DNA of 49,038 bases, from positions 1 to 49,038 of the forward strand of contig JAZNLM010000004.1 in the NCBI GenBank assembly GCA_045579105.1, in the 5' to 3' direction. The notes beneath the pieces were generated by a model. The model saw only the letters and a program-made list of their open reading frames with translations, did no database searches and had not been told where the DNA came from. Every line of letters begins with the position of its first letter. The first letter of the stretch is position 1. Positions 25,005 to 32,681 of this stretch are shown in pieces. The DNA comes from Flemingiibacterium sp045579105 (GTDB lineage: Bacteria > Bacillota > Clostridia > Oscillospirales > CAG-272). Position numbers and translations under genes: made by a program.

Positions 25005-25426
25005 TCAAAGAACTTATTCACGACCCTATTTTCCTCGAGGGGAAGTCGGAGATCGCAACAAAAGAAGATTTGCAAGTTGCCAAAGACTTACTCGATACAC
25101 TTATCGCGTACAAAGATAGCTGTGTTGGTATGGCGGCAAATATGATTGGCGTAAAAAAGCGTATTATCGCATTTTTAGATGAAAACGGAAAATCACCGAT
25201 TTACACCGTTATGCTCAACCCACAAATTATAAAGAAAGACGGTGCGTACGATACCGAAGAAGGCTGTCTTTCCCTACTAGGCAGTCCTCGTCCTTGCAGG
25301 CGGTATAAATCAATAAAGGTACAGTATCAGACCGCTGAAATGCAGACGCGTGTCAAGACCTACACAGATTTTACAGCACAGATAATTCAGCACGAGGTGG
25401 ACCATTTGGACGGGGTTTTAATATAA
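25001..25426 (+). CDS. def: Peptide deformylase-family protein with variant motif 1
   Basis: 141 residues from the ATGA-coupled start at 25001. Motif 2 EGCLS (87-91, Cys89) and motif 3 HEVDH (131-135) supply the metal ligands Cys, His, His and the catalytic Glu. Motif 1 reads GMAANMIG (43-50) instead of GxGLAAxQ, lacking the conserved Gln; such divergent deformylases often occur next to acetyltransferases. It may act on formyl-Met peptides or a different formylated substrate. Confidence 0.87.
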   Translation: MIKELIHDPIFLEGKSEIATKEDLQVAKDLLDTLIAYKDSCVGMAANMIGVKKRIIAFLDENGKSPIYTVMLNPQIIKKDGAYDTEEGCLSLLGSPRPCRRYKSIKVQYQTAEMQTRVKTYTDFTAQIIQHEVDHLDGVLI

Positions 25427-25470
25427 TATATAACTAAAAACAACCCATTCTGCATATCTATAGTAAATAA

Positions 25471-25501
25471 AACAGCTCCGAGCATCAAGTTCGGAGCTGT
25501 T
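25471..25501. terminator. Terminator between convergent genes
   Basis: AACAGCTCCGA pairs with TCGGAGCTGTT around a 9-nt loop, with T-runs on either strand. Confidence 0.83.
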
Positions 25502-25507
25502 CTGTTT

Positions 25508-26641
25508 TTATTCAGAAAGAATCTTACAAACCTTTTCGAGGTTTTCACGAATCTTGAGATGCTGTGGGCACTTGCTCTCGCAAAGACCGCACTGCTTGCA
25601 ATCCGCAAAGGTCTTGCCTTCCTTCTCAATATAGTTACGCATCATTTTTTTTGCGTGGTCCTTGAGTCCATATACGTTGTAATGTGTCCACATTCCAAAA
25701 ATACGTGGAATGTCTATGTCAGAAGGACAAGGTTGGCAGTACTTACAGCCAGTGCAGTAGAGCTCAGAAAACTTCTTAAGCTCTTCAAGCGCCGCGCCAA
25801 GCTGTTCCCATTCTGCCTCGGAGAATGTCGTTTCGTCTGAGGCAATGGCAATGTTTTTCTGCACCATATCTAAATTCTGCATACCGGACAAAGCGCAATT
25901 AAGATGAGGATTACCAAGACAGAACTTGAACGCCATTTCGTAAGTTGCAATCGCAGGCTTGCCGGTCAATTTTGTGTAAAGATCCGTGGGCGCCGCAAGA
26001 CGTCCGCCGCCCACAGGTCCCATTGCAACGGTGCCAATACCTTTTTCATTTACGTATTTGATCATTTCTTCATTGGAGCGGTCAAGAAGATTATATTGGC
26101 AGAGCATCGACTCCATCTTCACGCCGCGTGCTTCGGCTGTGTCAACGATATGCTTGATTGCAGAAGGCTCATCGTGGAACGAAAAAGATATGTGGCGAAT
26201 CAATCCTTCCTCTTTGCATTTTGCAGCTGTTTCAAGCAGTCCCTCGGGAAGCATGATGTTATCGAAAGATCCTCGATTGATACCCCAGAAGTGGTAGAAA
26301 TCAATGTAGTCGATGCCAAGTCGCGTCAAACTTCTCTCAAGATTAGCGCGATAACCGTCCGCATCCAATCCCTTTCCGAGTGAACATTTAGTGGAAATGA
26401 GAATTTTATCTCTAAAATCTTTAACTGCGTGTCCAAGTGCCGCTTCGCTGTTGGAGTTGCAGTAAATGGGCGCGGTATCGAAATAGTTTACGCCGTTTTT
26501 GTAGGCGTAAGCAATCATTTCGTCTACTTTTTCCTGATCAACGAAATTTTTTTCTCCCTCTTTATATTCCGGAAATCGCATACAGCCAAAGCCGAGTGCG
26601 GATATCTTTTCGCCGGTACTGCCAAAATCACGGTAATTCAT
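25508..26641 (-). CDS. Aldo-keto reductase with C-terminal 4Fe-4S domain
   Basis: 377 residues. The AKR barrel shows LGFGCMRFP, the catalytic FDTAPIY segment and DYIDFYHFWG. The C-terminus adds two cluster motifs, CTGCKYCQPCP and CKQCGLCESKCP, forming a ferredoxin-like domain typical of the clostridial AKR-4Fe-4S subgroup. ATG at 26641 has AAAGGAC upstream and matches the usual start (MNYRDFGSTG); the longer reading from 26722 is not supported. Substrate unknown; electrons may come from ferredoxin rather than NADPH alone. Confidence 0.9.
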   Translation of the reverse strand: MNYRDFGSTGEKISALGFGCMRFPEYKEGEKNFVDQEKVDEMIAYAYKNGVNYFDTAPIYCNSNSEAALGHAVKDFRDKILISTKCSLGKGLDADGYRANLERSLTRLGIDYIDFYHFWGINRGSFDNIMLPEGLLETAAKCKEEGLIRHISFSFHDEPSAIKHIVDTAEARGVKMESMLCQYNLLDRSNEEMIKYVNEKGIGTVAMGPVGGGRLAAPTDLYTKLTGKPAIATYEMAFKFCLGNPHLNCALSGMQNLDMVQKNIAIASDETTFSEAEWEQLGAALEELKKFSELYCTGCKYCQPCPSDIDIPRIFGMWTHYNVYGLKDHAKKMMRNYIEKEGKTFADCKQCGLCESKCPQHLKIRENLEKVCKILSE

Positions 26642-26822
26642 ACTATGTCCTTTCTGCATTGATAAAATGGTTTGTTTATTGATATTATACCATATGGTTT
26701 GTAAATTTTCAAGACATTTCAAAAAACGTTTGAATGGTTACCAATATTTGCACCAAAGCAGAAAATGGGAATTTTATTGTTCAAATAAGTAAATCACACC
26801 AAGATCAGCAGATACAAAGCTC

Positions 26823-26851
26823 TTGATTTGCTCACGACTTTATGATATAAT
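26823..26851 (+). promoter_or_regulatory. Promoter of the LysR gene
   Basis: TTGATT (26823-26828), 17-bp spacer, TATAAT (26846-26851). Confidence 0.65.
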
Positions 26852-26892
26852 AAAGGCGTGTTAAAACCAAGTGACAGTAAAGGGAGTCTTTT

Positions 26893-27816
26893 ATGAATAT
26901 ACTTCACATGAAATACGCGGTTGAGGTTGCAAGACTTGGATCTCTTAATAAAGCCGCAGAAACACTTCTTATTGCCCAGCCAAATATCAGCCGTTATATA
27001 AAGGAACTCGAAGCAGATCTCGGCATTACTATTTTTAATCGAAGTGCCAAAGGTATGGAATTGACGCCTGAAGGAATTGAGTTTATAGGCTATGCACAGA
27101 GTATATTGAAGCAAATCAATGATGTAGAAAAACTTTATAAGCACAGTTCACCAAAAAAGCAGAAATTTTCCATTTCTGTCCCCCGTGCATCATATATTTC
27201 CGATGCCTTTGCCGAGTTTTCGAAGTGTCTTAGTGACGATCCGTCAGAAATATTCTACAAAGAAACAAATTCCGAACGAACTATTAATAATGTTCTGCAC
27301 AATGACTATAAGCTTGGAATTATTCGTTATGCTGAAAATTACGATAAATTTTTCAAGGAAATGCTTGAAGAAAAAGAGCTTGAATATGAAATGATCTCGG
27401 AATTCAGTTACATTCTCATTATGAACCGTGACAATCCGCTTGCAGACAAAGAAACGATCACATTTGAAGATCTTACCCAATACATAGAGATTGCTCATGC
27501 CGATCCTTATGTCCCGTCAATGCCCCTTTCCAAGGTTGTCAAAGAAGAACTACCAGATAATATTGAGCGCCGTATATTTATTTTTGAACGAGCCAGCCAA
27601 TTTGATCTTCTTGCCGAAAATTCGGATACATTTATGTGGGTGTCACCTGTACCGCAAAAAATTCTCGACAGATACGGTCTTGTACAGCGAAAATGTGTGG
27701 ATAATATAAGAAATTACAAAGACGTTCTCATATACCGAAAAGGTTATAAGCTTACAGCTCTTGACAAGCAATTTATCACCGAGCTTTGCGAGGCGAAGAG
27801 AAAATACGTTAAATGA
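26893..27816 (+). CDS. LysR-family transcriptional regulator
   Basis: 307 residues: an N-terminal winged HTH (about 1-60, KYAVEVARLGSLNKAAETL and AQPNISRYIKELE) and a substrate-binding domain. The genes it controls are not evident; it is divergent from the aldo-keto reductase and upstream of the Rex redox operon. Closed by a strong terminator. Confidence 0.92.
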   Translation: MNILHMKYAVEVARLGSLNKAAETLLIAQPNISRYIKELEADLGITIFNRSAKGMELTPEGIEFIGYAQSILKQINDVEKLYKHSSPKKQKFSISVPRASYISDAFAEFSKCLSDDPSEIFYKETNSERTINNVLHNDYKLGIIRYAENYDKFFKEMLEEKELEYEMISEFSYILIMNRDNPLADKETITFEDLTQYIEIAHADPYVPSMPLSKVVKEELPDNIERRIFIFERASQFDLLAENSDTFMWVSPVPQKILDRYGLVQRKCVDNIRNYKDVLIYRKGYKLTALDKQFITELCEAKRKYVK

Positions 27817-27824
27817 TGATACCT

Positions 27825-27863
27825 AACTAAAAGGTCGTTTCGATAAGAAACGACCTTTTAGTT
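27825..27863 (+). terminator. Strong terminator after the LysR gene
   Basis: A perfect 17-bp stem (AACTAAAAGGTCGTTTC / GAAACGACCTTTTAGTT) with loop GATAA. It isolates the downstream redox region. Confidence 0.88.
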
Positions 27864-27893
27864 AAAAACTTGACAAAAATAACAGAGCAAATA

Positions 27894-27922
27894 TTGACTT
27901 GATGTAAAATGTGTGATATAAT
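27894..27922 (+). promoter_or_regulatory. Promoter upstream of the Rex operon
   Basis: TTGACT (27894-27899), 17-bp spacer, TATAAT (27917-27922). The transcript would start near 27929 and meet a terminator at 28009-28043 before rex. Confidence 0.7.
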
Positions 27923-27953
27923 TTACTTTGAAAGATTTGTATGGAGCACTTCT

Positions 27954-28100
27954 ATGATATTACAACCACCCTGCAGTTACTTAAAAGACTTAAAAACACA
28001 TACCGCTAAGGCAATTTCGTCAGGTGCGAGATTGCCTGTTTTTATTGATAGTATTATTATCGATTACAGATATATCGATAAATATAACCTCGATATATAA
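27954..28100 (+). CDS. Small ORF in the rex leader, 48 codons
   Basis: ATG with GGAG about 8 nt upstream, directly behind a good promoter. The product starts MILQPPCSYL and has no known domain; its frame crosses the terminator hairpin at 28009-28043. It may be a leader peptide whose translation affects the hairpin, or a chance ORF on a small RNA. Confidence 0.3.
   Translation: MILQPPCSYLKDLKTHTAKAISSGARLPVFIDSIIIDYRYIDKYNLDI
28009..28043 (+). terminator. Terminator or attenuator ahead of rex
   Basis: AGGCAATTTCG pairs with CGAGATTGCCT (11 bp, one G-U) around TCAGGTG and is followed by GTTTTT. It divides the promoter at 27894 from rex, so read-through may be conditional. Confidence 0.65.
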
Positions 28101-28128
28101 ATTTGATAATTCCCAAATACGCCGCAGT

Positions 28129-28146
28129 GTGATAAAATATTAACGA
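28129..28146 (+). promoter_or_regulatory. Candidate Rex operator
   Basis: GTGATAA-aata-TTAACGA matches the clostridial Rex consensus TTGTTAA-N4-TTAACAA at 11 of 14 half-site positions and lies 22 bp before the rex start codon, overlapping a possible -10 (TAAAAT, 28133-28138). This would give autoregulation by the NADH/NAD ratio. Confidence 0.4.
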
Positions 28147-28167
28147 TGTAATTATTGGAGGTAGCAT

Positions 28168-28851
28168 ATGAATCGTCATTCCATTCCCAAGGCGACTCTC
28201 GGTCGACTTCCACAATATCTGCAATATTTGAAAAAAAAAAGCGATGAACACGGTAATACGATTTCCGCAGCTGCGATTGCTCGAGCGCTAGCGCTGGGCG
28301 AAGTACAGGTCCGCAAGGATCTTGCAACAGTAAGCGGTGCCGGTAAACCCAAAGTCGGTTATGAGTGCAGAGAGCTTATAGATGCTCTTGAATGCTGTCT
28401 CGGATATAATGAGTTCACAAATGCGATTTTAGTAGGGGCTGGAAAACTCGGAAAAGCACTTCTTGATTATGATGGTTTCGAAGAGTTCGGTGTTAAAATA
28501 ATTGCAGGCTTTGACTGTAACGAAAAAGTACTTCAGCCTGGAAAGAACGCCAAGCTAATTCTTCCTATTTCCGAGCTTCCGGATTACTGTTCAGAAAATA
28601 ATGTGAAGCTTGGAATCATAACCGTCGGTCAAGGTTCGGCGCAGGAAGTCTGCAACATACTGGTGGCAAACAGAATCACTGCAATATGGAACTTTGCTCC
28701 ATGTGTACTGAATGTACCGCACGGCGTAGTACTAAAGCAGGAAAATCTGGCGCTTTCTCTGGCGTATCTCAATATCTCACTTGCAAACAGTACACGAGCA
28801 GTACAGGAAGAAACTCATAATAATCAGGGAGATAATCAGTATGAAGCTTGA
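28168..28851 (+). CDS. rex: Redox-sensing repressor Rex
   Basis: 227 residues. The N-terminal winged HTH (to about 75; ISAAAIARALALGEVQVRKDLA) binds DNA and the Rossmann fold (GAGKLG, 90-95) binds NADH or NAD. Rex represses fermentation and redox genes when NADH is low and releases DNA when NADH rises. GGAGG precedes the ATG. It heads a plus-strand run of fermentative genes up to frdA, which is the type of gene set Rex controls in Clostridia. Its stop overlaps the relic of the next gene. Confidence 0.95.
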   Translation: MNRHSIPKATLGRLPQYLQYLKKKSDEHGNTISAAAIARALALGEVQVRKDLATVSGAGKPKVGYECRELIDALECCLGYNEFTNAILVGAGKLGKALLDYDGFEEFGVKIIAGFDCNEKVLQPGKNAKLILPISELPDYCSENNVKLGIITVGQGSAQEVCNILVANRITAIWNFAPCVLNVPHGVVLKQENLALSLAYLNISLANSTRAVQEETHNNQGDNQYEA

Positions 28852-29227
28852 CAGGGTGATAGCATTAAGATATTGATAAGACTATCTACCGTGACGGTGA
28901 TAGATGTATCAAGGCTTTCAGTTCCAACTATTCGGCTGACGTTCTTAACGAGGCTCTCACTCAGGCAAGAATCGAAGAAACCGGGATTAACATTCCAAAG
29001 ATTTTAGAGTTTGCAATGTTCGATGGAAAGTGGACAATTGTTTTCGAATATATCAAGTGGAAAACGCTTGAACAGCTTATGGAAGAGAATTCAAAAAAAA
29101 GAGTGGCACCTAGAAACAGTATGTTCATAAGTGGATGCCTATAGTCGCCGCTTCTCAATCGGTTAAAGGTAACCAAAGAGAACGCGAGTTTTTGATGAGT
29201 TGGATCGACGTTGTCGATTATCAGTAA
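28841..29227 (+). pseudogene. Relic of a phosphotransferase/kinase-like gene
   Basis: ATG at 28841 (overlapping the end of rex) opens MKLDRVIAL, then the frame shifts; from 28875 another frame reads DKTIYRDGDRCIKAF, ARIEETGINIPKILEF and WKTLEQLMEEN, the N-lobe of a protein-kinase-like or aminoglycoside-phosphotransferase-like fold. The centre with the catalytic loop (H-G-D) is missing; the end resumes in a third frame as QYVHKWMPIVAASQS and stops at 29225. It looks like an operon member lost through a large internal deletion and frameshifts. Confidence 0.6.
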
Positions 29228-29301
29228 ATTAAAGTCTATATGCGTAGTAGGAGATGCTCCTGCCGCAGCTAAAATCAAAATAAATTATGTGAGGTAAAAA
29301 C

Positions 29302-29544
29302 ATGCTTAAAATCACAGTTTGTATCGGAAGCTCGTGCCACATTAAAGGCTCCCGTCAGGTAGTTGAACAGCTTCAGCACTTAATTTCCGAAAATAATATA
29401 GGAGATAAGGTTGAGCTCGGAGGCACCTTTTGCATGGGCAAATGTCAGCAGGGTGTATGCGTAACAGTGGGCGAAGAATTTCATTCCGTAACTCCCGAAA
29501 ATGTTGGTCAGTTTTTTGCCGAGGAAGTTTTAGCAAAGGTATAA
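29302..29544 (+). CDS. NuoE-like [2Fe-2S] thioredoxin-fold protein (first copy)
   Basis: 80 residues, the bare thioredoxin-like ferredoxin fold of NuoE/HydC without the N-terminal helical part. Four cluster ligands are visible: Cys7, Cys12, Cys44 and Cys48 (CIGSSC; CMGKC), plus Cys53. Such small proteins shuttle electrons to or from [FeFe] hydrogenases. Only 3 bp separate it from a second, similar copy, so they probably arose by duplication. Confidence 0.85.
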   Translation: MLKITVCIGSSCHIKGSRQVVEQLQHLISENNIGDKVELGGTFCMGKCQQGVCVTVGEEFHSVTPENVGQFFAEEVLAKV

Positions 29545-29547
29545 GAT

Positions 29548-29811
29548 ATGCTGTTTATTCAAGTTTGTGTGGGCTCTTCGTGCCATCTCAAAGGCTCGCA
29601 GGATATAGTGGAACTTTTGCAGAAGGCTGTGGAAGAACACCATATTGAAGATGAGGTTGTTCTTTCGGGCAGCTTCTGTATTGGAAAATGTAATCGCGTT
29701 GGCGTTACAGTTCAGGTAAACGATGATATTCACATCGGTGTTACAAGAGAAAATTTCAGAGAGTTTTTTAAAGAAAACATACTCGACATAATTGAAAGCG
29801 AAAGGAAGTGA
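29548..29811 (+). CDS. NuoE-like [2Fe-2S] thioredoxin-fold protein (second copy)
   Basis: 87 residues with the same pattern (Cys7, Cys12, Cys44, Cys48; CVGSSC and CIGKC) as its neighbour; the extra Cys53 is absent. Its stop overlaps the start of the sensory-type hydrogenase gene (TGATG), so it is likely translated together with it and may be its electron partner. Confidence 0.85.
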   Translation: MLFIQVCVGSSCHLKGSQDIVELLQKAVEEHHIEDEVVLSGSFCIGKCNRVGVTVQVNDDIHIGVTRENFREFFKENILDIIESERK

Positions 29812-31496
29812 TGGCTATGCCAAACTGTTTGACGCTGAAAAAATCCAACTGTAAAAACTGTTACAAGTGTATCCGTCACTGTCCTGTAAAAGCGATTCGC
29901 TTCTCGGGCAATCAGGCGCATATCATAGGCAATGAGTGTATTCTATGCGGTCACTGTTTTGTTGTTTGCCCCCAAAACGCCAAGGAAATTGTAGACGGCA
30001 CCGAAAAGGCGCGCGTTCTTCTCCAAAGCGGAGATCCGGTTTACGTAAGCCTGGCGCCTTCGTTTATAGCAAACTACAGTGGTGTCGGAATAGCGTCAAT
30101 GCAACGCGCTCTCAAAAAGCTCGGTTTTGCCGACGTTGAGGAAACGGCGCTCGGAGCAACTATCGTCAAGACCGAATACGAGCGTATGCTTCACGAAGAG
30201 GACCGCGACATTATAATCACATCCTGTTGTCATTCGGTAAATCTGCTTATTCAAAAGTACTTCCCTTCTTGCCTCGAGTACCTTGCCGATGTTATGTCGC
30301 CGATGCAGGCACACTGCGCTGACATAAAGAGGCGTTATCCCAATGCTAAAACTGTGTTTATAGGTCCGTGTGTTGCAAAGAAGGATGAAGCGGAGTATTA
30401 CGAAGGTTTGGTTGATGTTGCTCTTACGTTTGAGGAACTTACAAATTGGCTTAAAGCCGAGGGAATTGAACTCGAGCAGGACATTGATAACACACCGGAC
30501 AGTCGCGCACGTTTCTTCCCAACAACCGGCGGTATACTTAAAACAATGACGAAAAACGAGCCGGGGTATACATATCTCGCACTGGATGGTGTTGAAAACT
30601 GTATCGCAGCGTTAAAAGATATTGAAAGCGGCAAAATACACAAATGCTTTATTGAAATGTCTGCTTGTGTAGGCAGTTGTATAGGCGGTCCCGTTATGGA
30701 AAAGTATCACCGTGCTTCTCCTATCAAGGATTATATAACGATATCCAATTATGCAGGCGATAAAGACTTTGATGTAGCACAGCCCGCACCTATGGATCTT
30801 AAAAAGCATTTCACAATGATCGAGCACAGACTCGCACAGCCATCTGAAGCCGAAATTACGACGGTACTCCGCCAAATGGGTAAGTTCAAGGCGGCTGATG
30901 AGCTTAACTGCGGCTCATGCGGATATAATTCCTGCCGTGAAAAGGCAATTGCCATTATTCAGGGCAAGGCGGAAAGCTCTATGTGTCTTCCCTTCCTTAA
31001 AGACAAAGCAGAAAGCTTCTCCGACACTATCGTTAAAAACACTCCGTACGGACTTATCGTCCTTAACGAAAATTTTGAGGTTCAGCAGGTCAACGCGTCA
31101 GCGCGTAAGATCATGAATATCCGCGCGGAATCCGACGTGCTCGGAGAACCGGTTATCCGAATTCTCGACCCTACTGTCTTTGTAGAAGTAAAAAACAGCG
31201 GTCACGGAGTAAGAGATCAGCTTGTATACCTTGCGGAATACAAGCGCTATGTCGAGCAGACGGTTGTTTACGATCCGGAATCACGTTTGTTTATTGGAAT
31301 TATGCGCGATATAACCGACGAAGAAGCTGATCGCGAGAAAAAAGCTCTAATCAACAAGCAGACTATCGAGGTTGCCAACACAGTCGTTGAAAAGCAGATG
31401 CGAATTGTTCAGGAGATTGCATCCTTGCTCGGTGAAACTGCAGCCGAAACAAAGATAGCTCTTACTAAGCTAAAGGAGTCTATCGGCGATGAATGA
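29811..31496 (+). CDS. hydS: PAS-containing [FeFe]-hydrogenase-like protein (group C, HydS type)
   Basis: About 561 residues. Two N-terminal 4Fe-4S motifs (CKNCYKCIRHCP; CILCGHCFVVCP) precede the H-cluster domain, whose ligands are kept: ITSCC (Cys140/141), GPCVAKKDE (Cys188) and SACVGSC (Cys287, Cys291; numbering from the GTG at 29808). L1 reads TSCCHS rather than TSCCP. A small Cys domain (CGSCGYNSC) and a PAS domain (about 430-530) follow. This architecture marks group C enzymes, thought to sense H2 or redox state and signal rather than make H2. ATG 29817 has better spacing to AAAGGAAG and is an alternative start. Overlaps the phosphatase gene by 8 bp. Confidence 0.9.
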   Translation: MAMPNCLTLKKSNCKNCYKCIRHCPVKAIRFSGNQAHIIGNECILCGHCFVVCPQNAKEIVDGTEKARVLLQSGDPVYVSLAPSFIANYSGVGIASMQRALKKLGFADVEETALGATIVKTEYERMLHEEDRDIIITSCCHSVNLLIQKYFPSCLEYLADVMSPMQAHCADIKRRYPNAKTVFIGPCVAKKDEAEYYEGLVDVALTFEELTNWLKAEGIELEQDIDNTPDSRARFFPTTGGILKTMTKNEPGYTYLALDGVENCIAALKDIESGKIHKCFIEMSACVGSCIGGPVMEKYHRASPIKDYITISNYAGDKDFDVAQPAPMDLKKHFTMIEHRLAQPSEAEITTVLRQMGKFKAADELNCGSCGYNSCREKAIAIIQGKAESSMCLPFLKDKAESFSDTIVKNTPYGLIVLNENFEVQQVNASARKIMNIRAESDVLGEPVIRILDPTVFVEVKNSGHGVRDQLVYLAEYKRYVEQTVVYDPESRLFIGIMRDITDEEADREKKALINKQTIEVANTVVEKQMRIVQEIASLLGETAAETKIALTKLKESIGDE

Positions 31497-32661
31497 CTTG
31501 TGTGCAGATATAGGACATAAAAGCATTAATCATGTGGGTGAAGAACTCTGCGGCGATCATGTGGACGTGGTTGAGGAAAATGAGAATTCCACAGTCATAG
31601 TGCTTGCCGACGGTCTTGGCTCCGGTGTAAAAGCAAGTATTCTCTCAACGCTTACATCAAAGATTATATCCACGATGATGGCGGCCGGACTTCCCATTGA
31701 AGAGTGTGTTTCAACAATAGCGGCAACACTTCCCGTTTGCTCGCTGCGAGGCGTTGCATATTCCACCTTCACCATAATTCACATTCTTAATAATGAGCTC
31801 GCCGAAATCATTCAGTACGATAATCCTCACGTTATCGTTATCAGAAACTTCGAGATCTATGATTACCCCAAGACCGAAATGAATATCGGCGGAAAGAAAA
31901 TCTACAAATCAACAATAAGATTGCAGGAAGACGACGTATTCATTGCGATGAGCGATGGCTGTCCTCACGCGGGTATGGGCGGAAGATACAACTTCGGCTG
32001 GAAGCGTGAAGAAATTGCCGAATATATGCAGACACTTGTTGCAGGCGGATATACAGCTAAAAACCTTTCAACTATGCTTGTCGATGAGTGCGATAAGCTT
32101 TACGATCATAAGCCCGGTGACGATACCACATCGTGTGTTGTAAAAATCCGCAAGAGAGAACCGATGAACATTCTGTTCGGCCCTCCTTCAAATCGTGACG
32201 ATGCAAACCGTATGATGTCACTTTTCTTCTCAAAGGAAGGAAAACACATCGTGTGCGGCGGCACGACCTCATCAATTGCAGCAAAGTATCTTGGCAAGCC
32301 TGTGCAGACCAGCCTCACATTCGAGCGAAGCGACGTTCCGCCGATTGCCAAAATCGAAGGTGTTGACCTTGTTACCGAGGGCGTTATAACCATGAACAAG
32401 GTTATCCAATATGCCAAGGATTACCTCGGAGATAATGAATTATACGAGGAATGGAACTTCAAAAAGGACGGTGCGTCACTTATAAGCCGACTTCTGTTTG
32501 AAGAAGCAACAGATATCAATTTCTATGTAGGAAGAGCGGTAAATCCGGCACATCAGAACCCGGATCTTCCAATTAACTTCAATATTAAGATGAACCTTGT
32601 TAAGGAACTCTCAAACTGCCTTTCAAAAATGGGTAAGCGTATCAAGGTAAGTTATTTTTAA
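31489..32661 (+). CDS. SpoIIE/PP2C-type serine phosphatase, partner of the sensory hydrogenase
   Basis: 390 residues. The first 220 form a PPM/SpoIIE phosphatase: ADGLGSG, AMSDGC and GDDTTS supply the metal-binding aspartates. The C-terminal part (about 225-390, starting MNILFGPPSNRDDA) is not a family I can name but is found on phosphatases next to HydS-type proteins. The gene overlap points to a two-part H2/redox signalling unit that would dephosphorylate an unknown protein, perhaps an anti-sigma antagonist. Confidence 0.85.
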   Translation: MNDLCADIGHKSINHVGEELCGDHVDVVEENENSTVIVLADGLGSGVKASILSTLTSKIISTMMAAGLPIEECVSTIAATLPVCSLRGVAYSTFTIIHILNNELAEIIQYDNPHVIVIRNFEIYDYPKTEMNIGGKKIYKSTIRLQEDDVFIAMSDGCPHAGMGGRYNFGWKREEIAEYMQTLVAGGYTAKNLSTMLVDECDKLYDHKPGDDTTSCVVKIRKREPMNILFGPPSNRDDANRMMSLFFSKEGKHIVCGGTTSSIAAKYLGKPVQTSLTFERSDVPPIAKIEGVDLVTEGVITMNKVIQYAKDYLGDNELYEEWNFKKDGASLISRLLFEEATDINFYVGRAVNPAHQNPDLPINFNIKMNLVKELSNCLSKMGKRIKVSYF

Positions 32662-32681
32662 CAGATAGGAGAAAGAAAAAA

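Noticed and set aside
16278..27863. Genomic island or prophage
   Set aside because: Mixed gene content, but no integrase, transposase, attachment-site repeats or tRNA was found.
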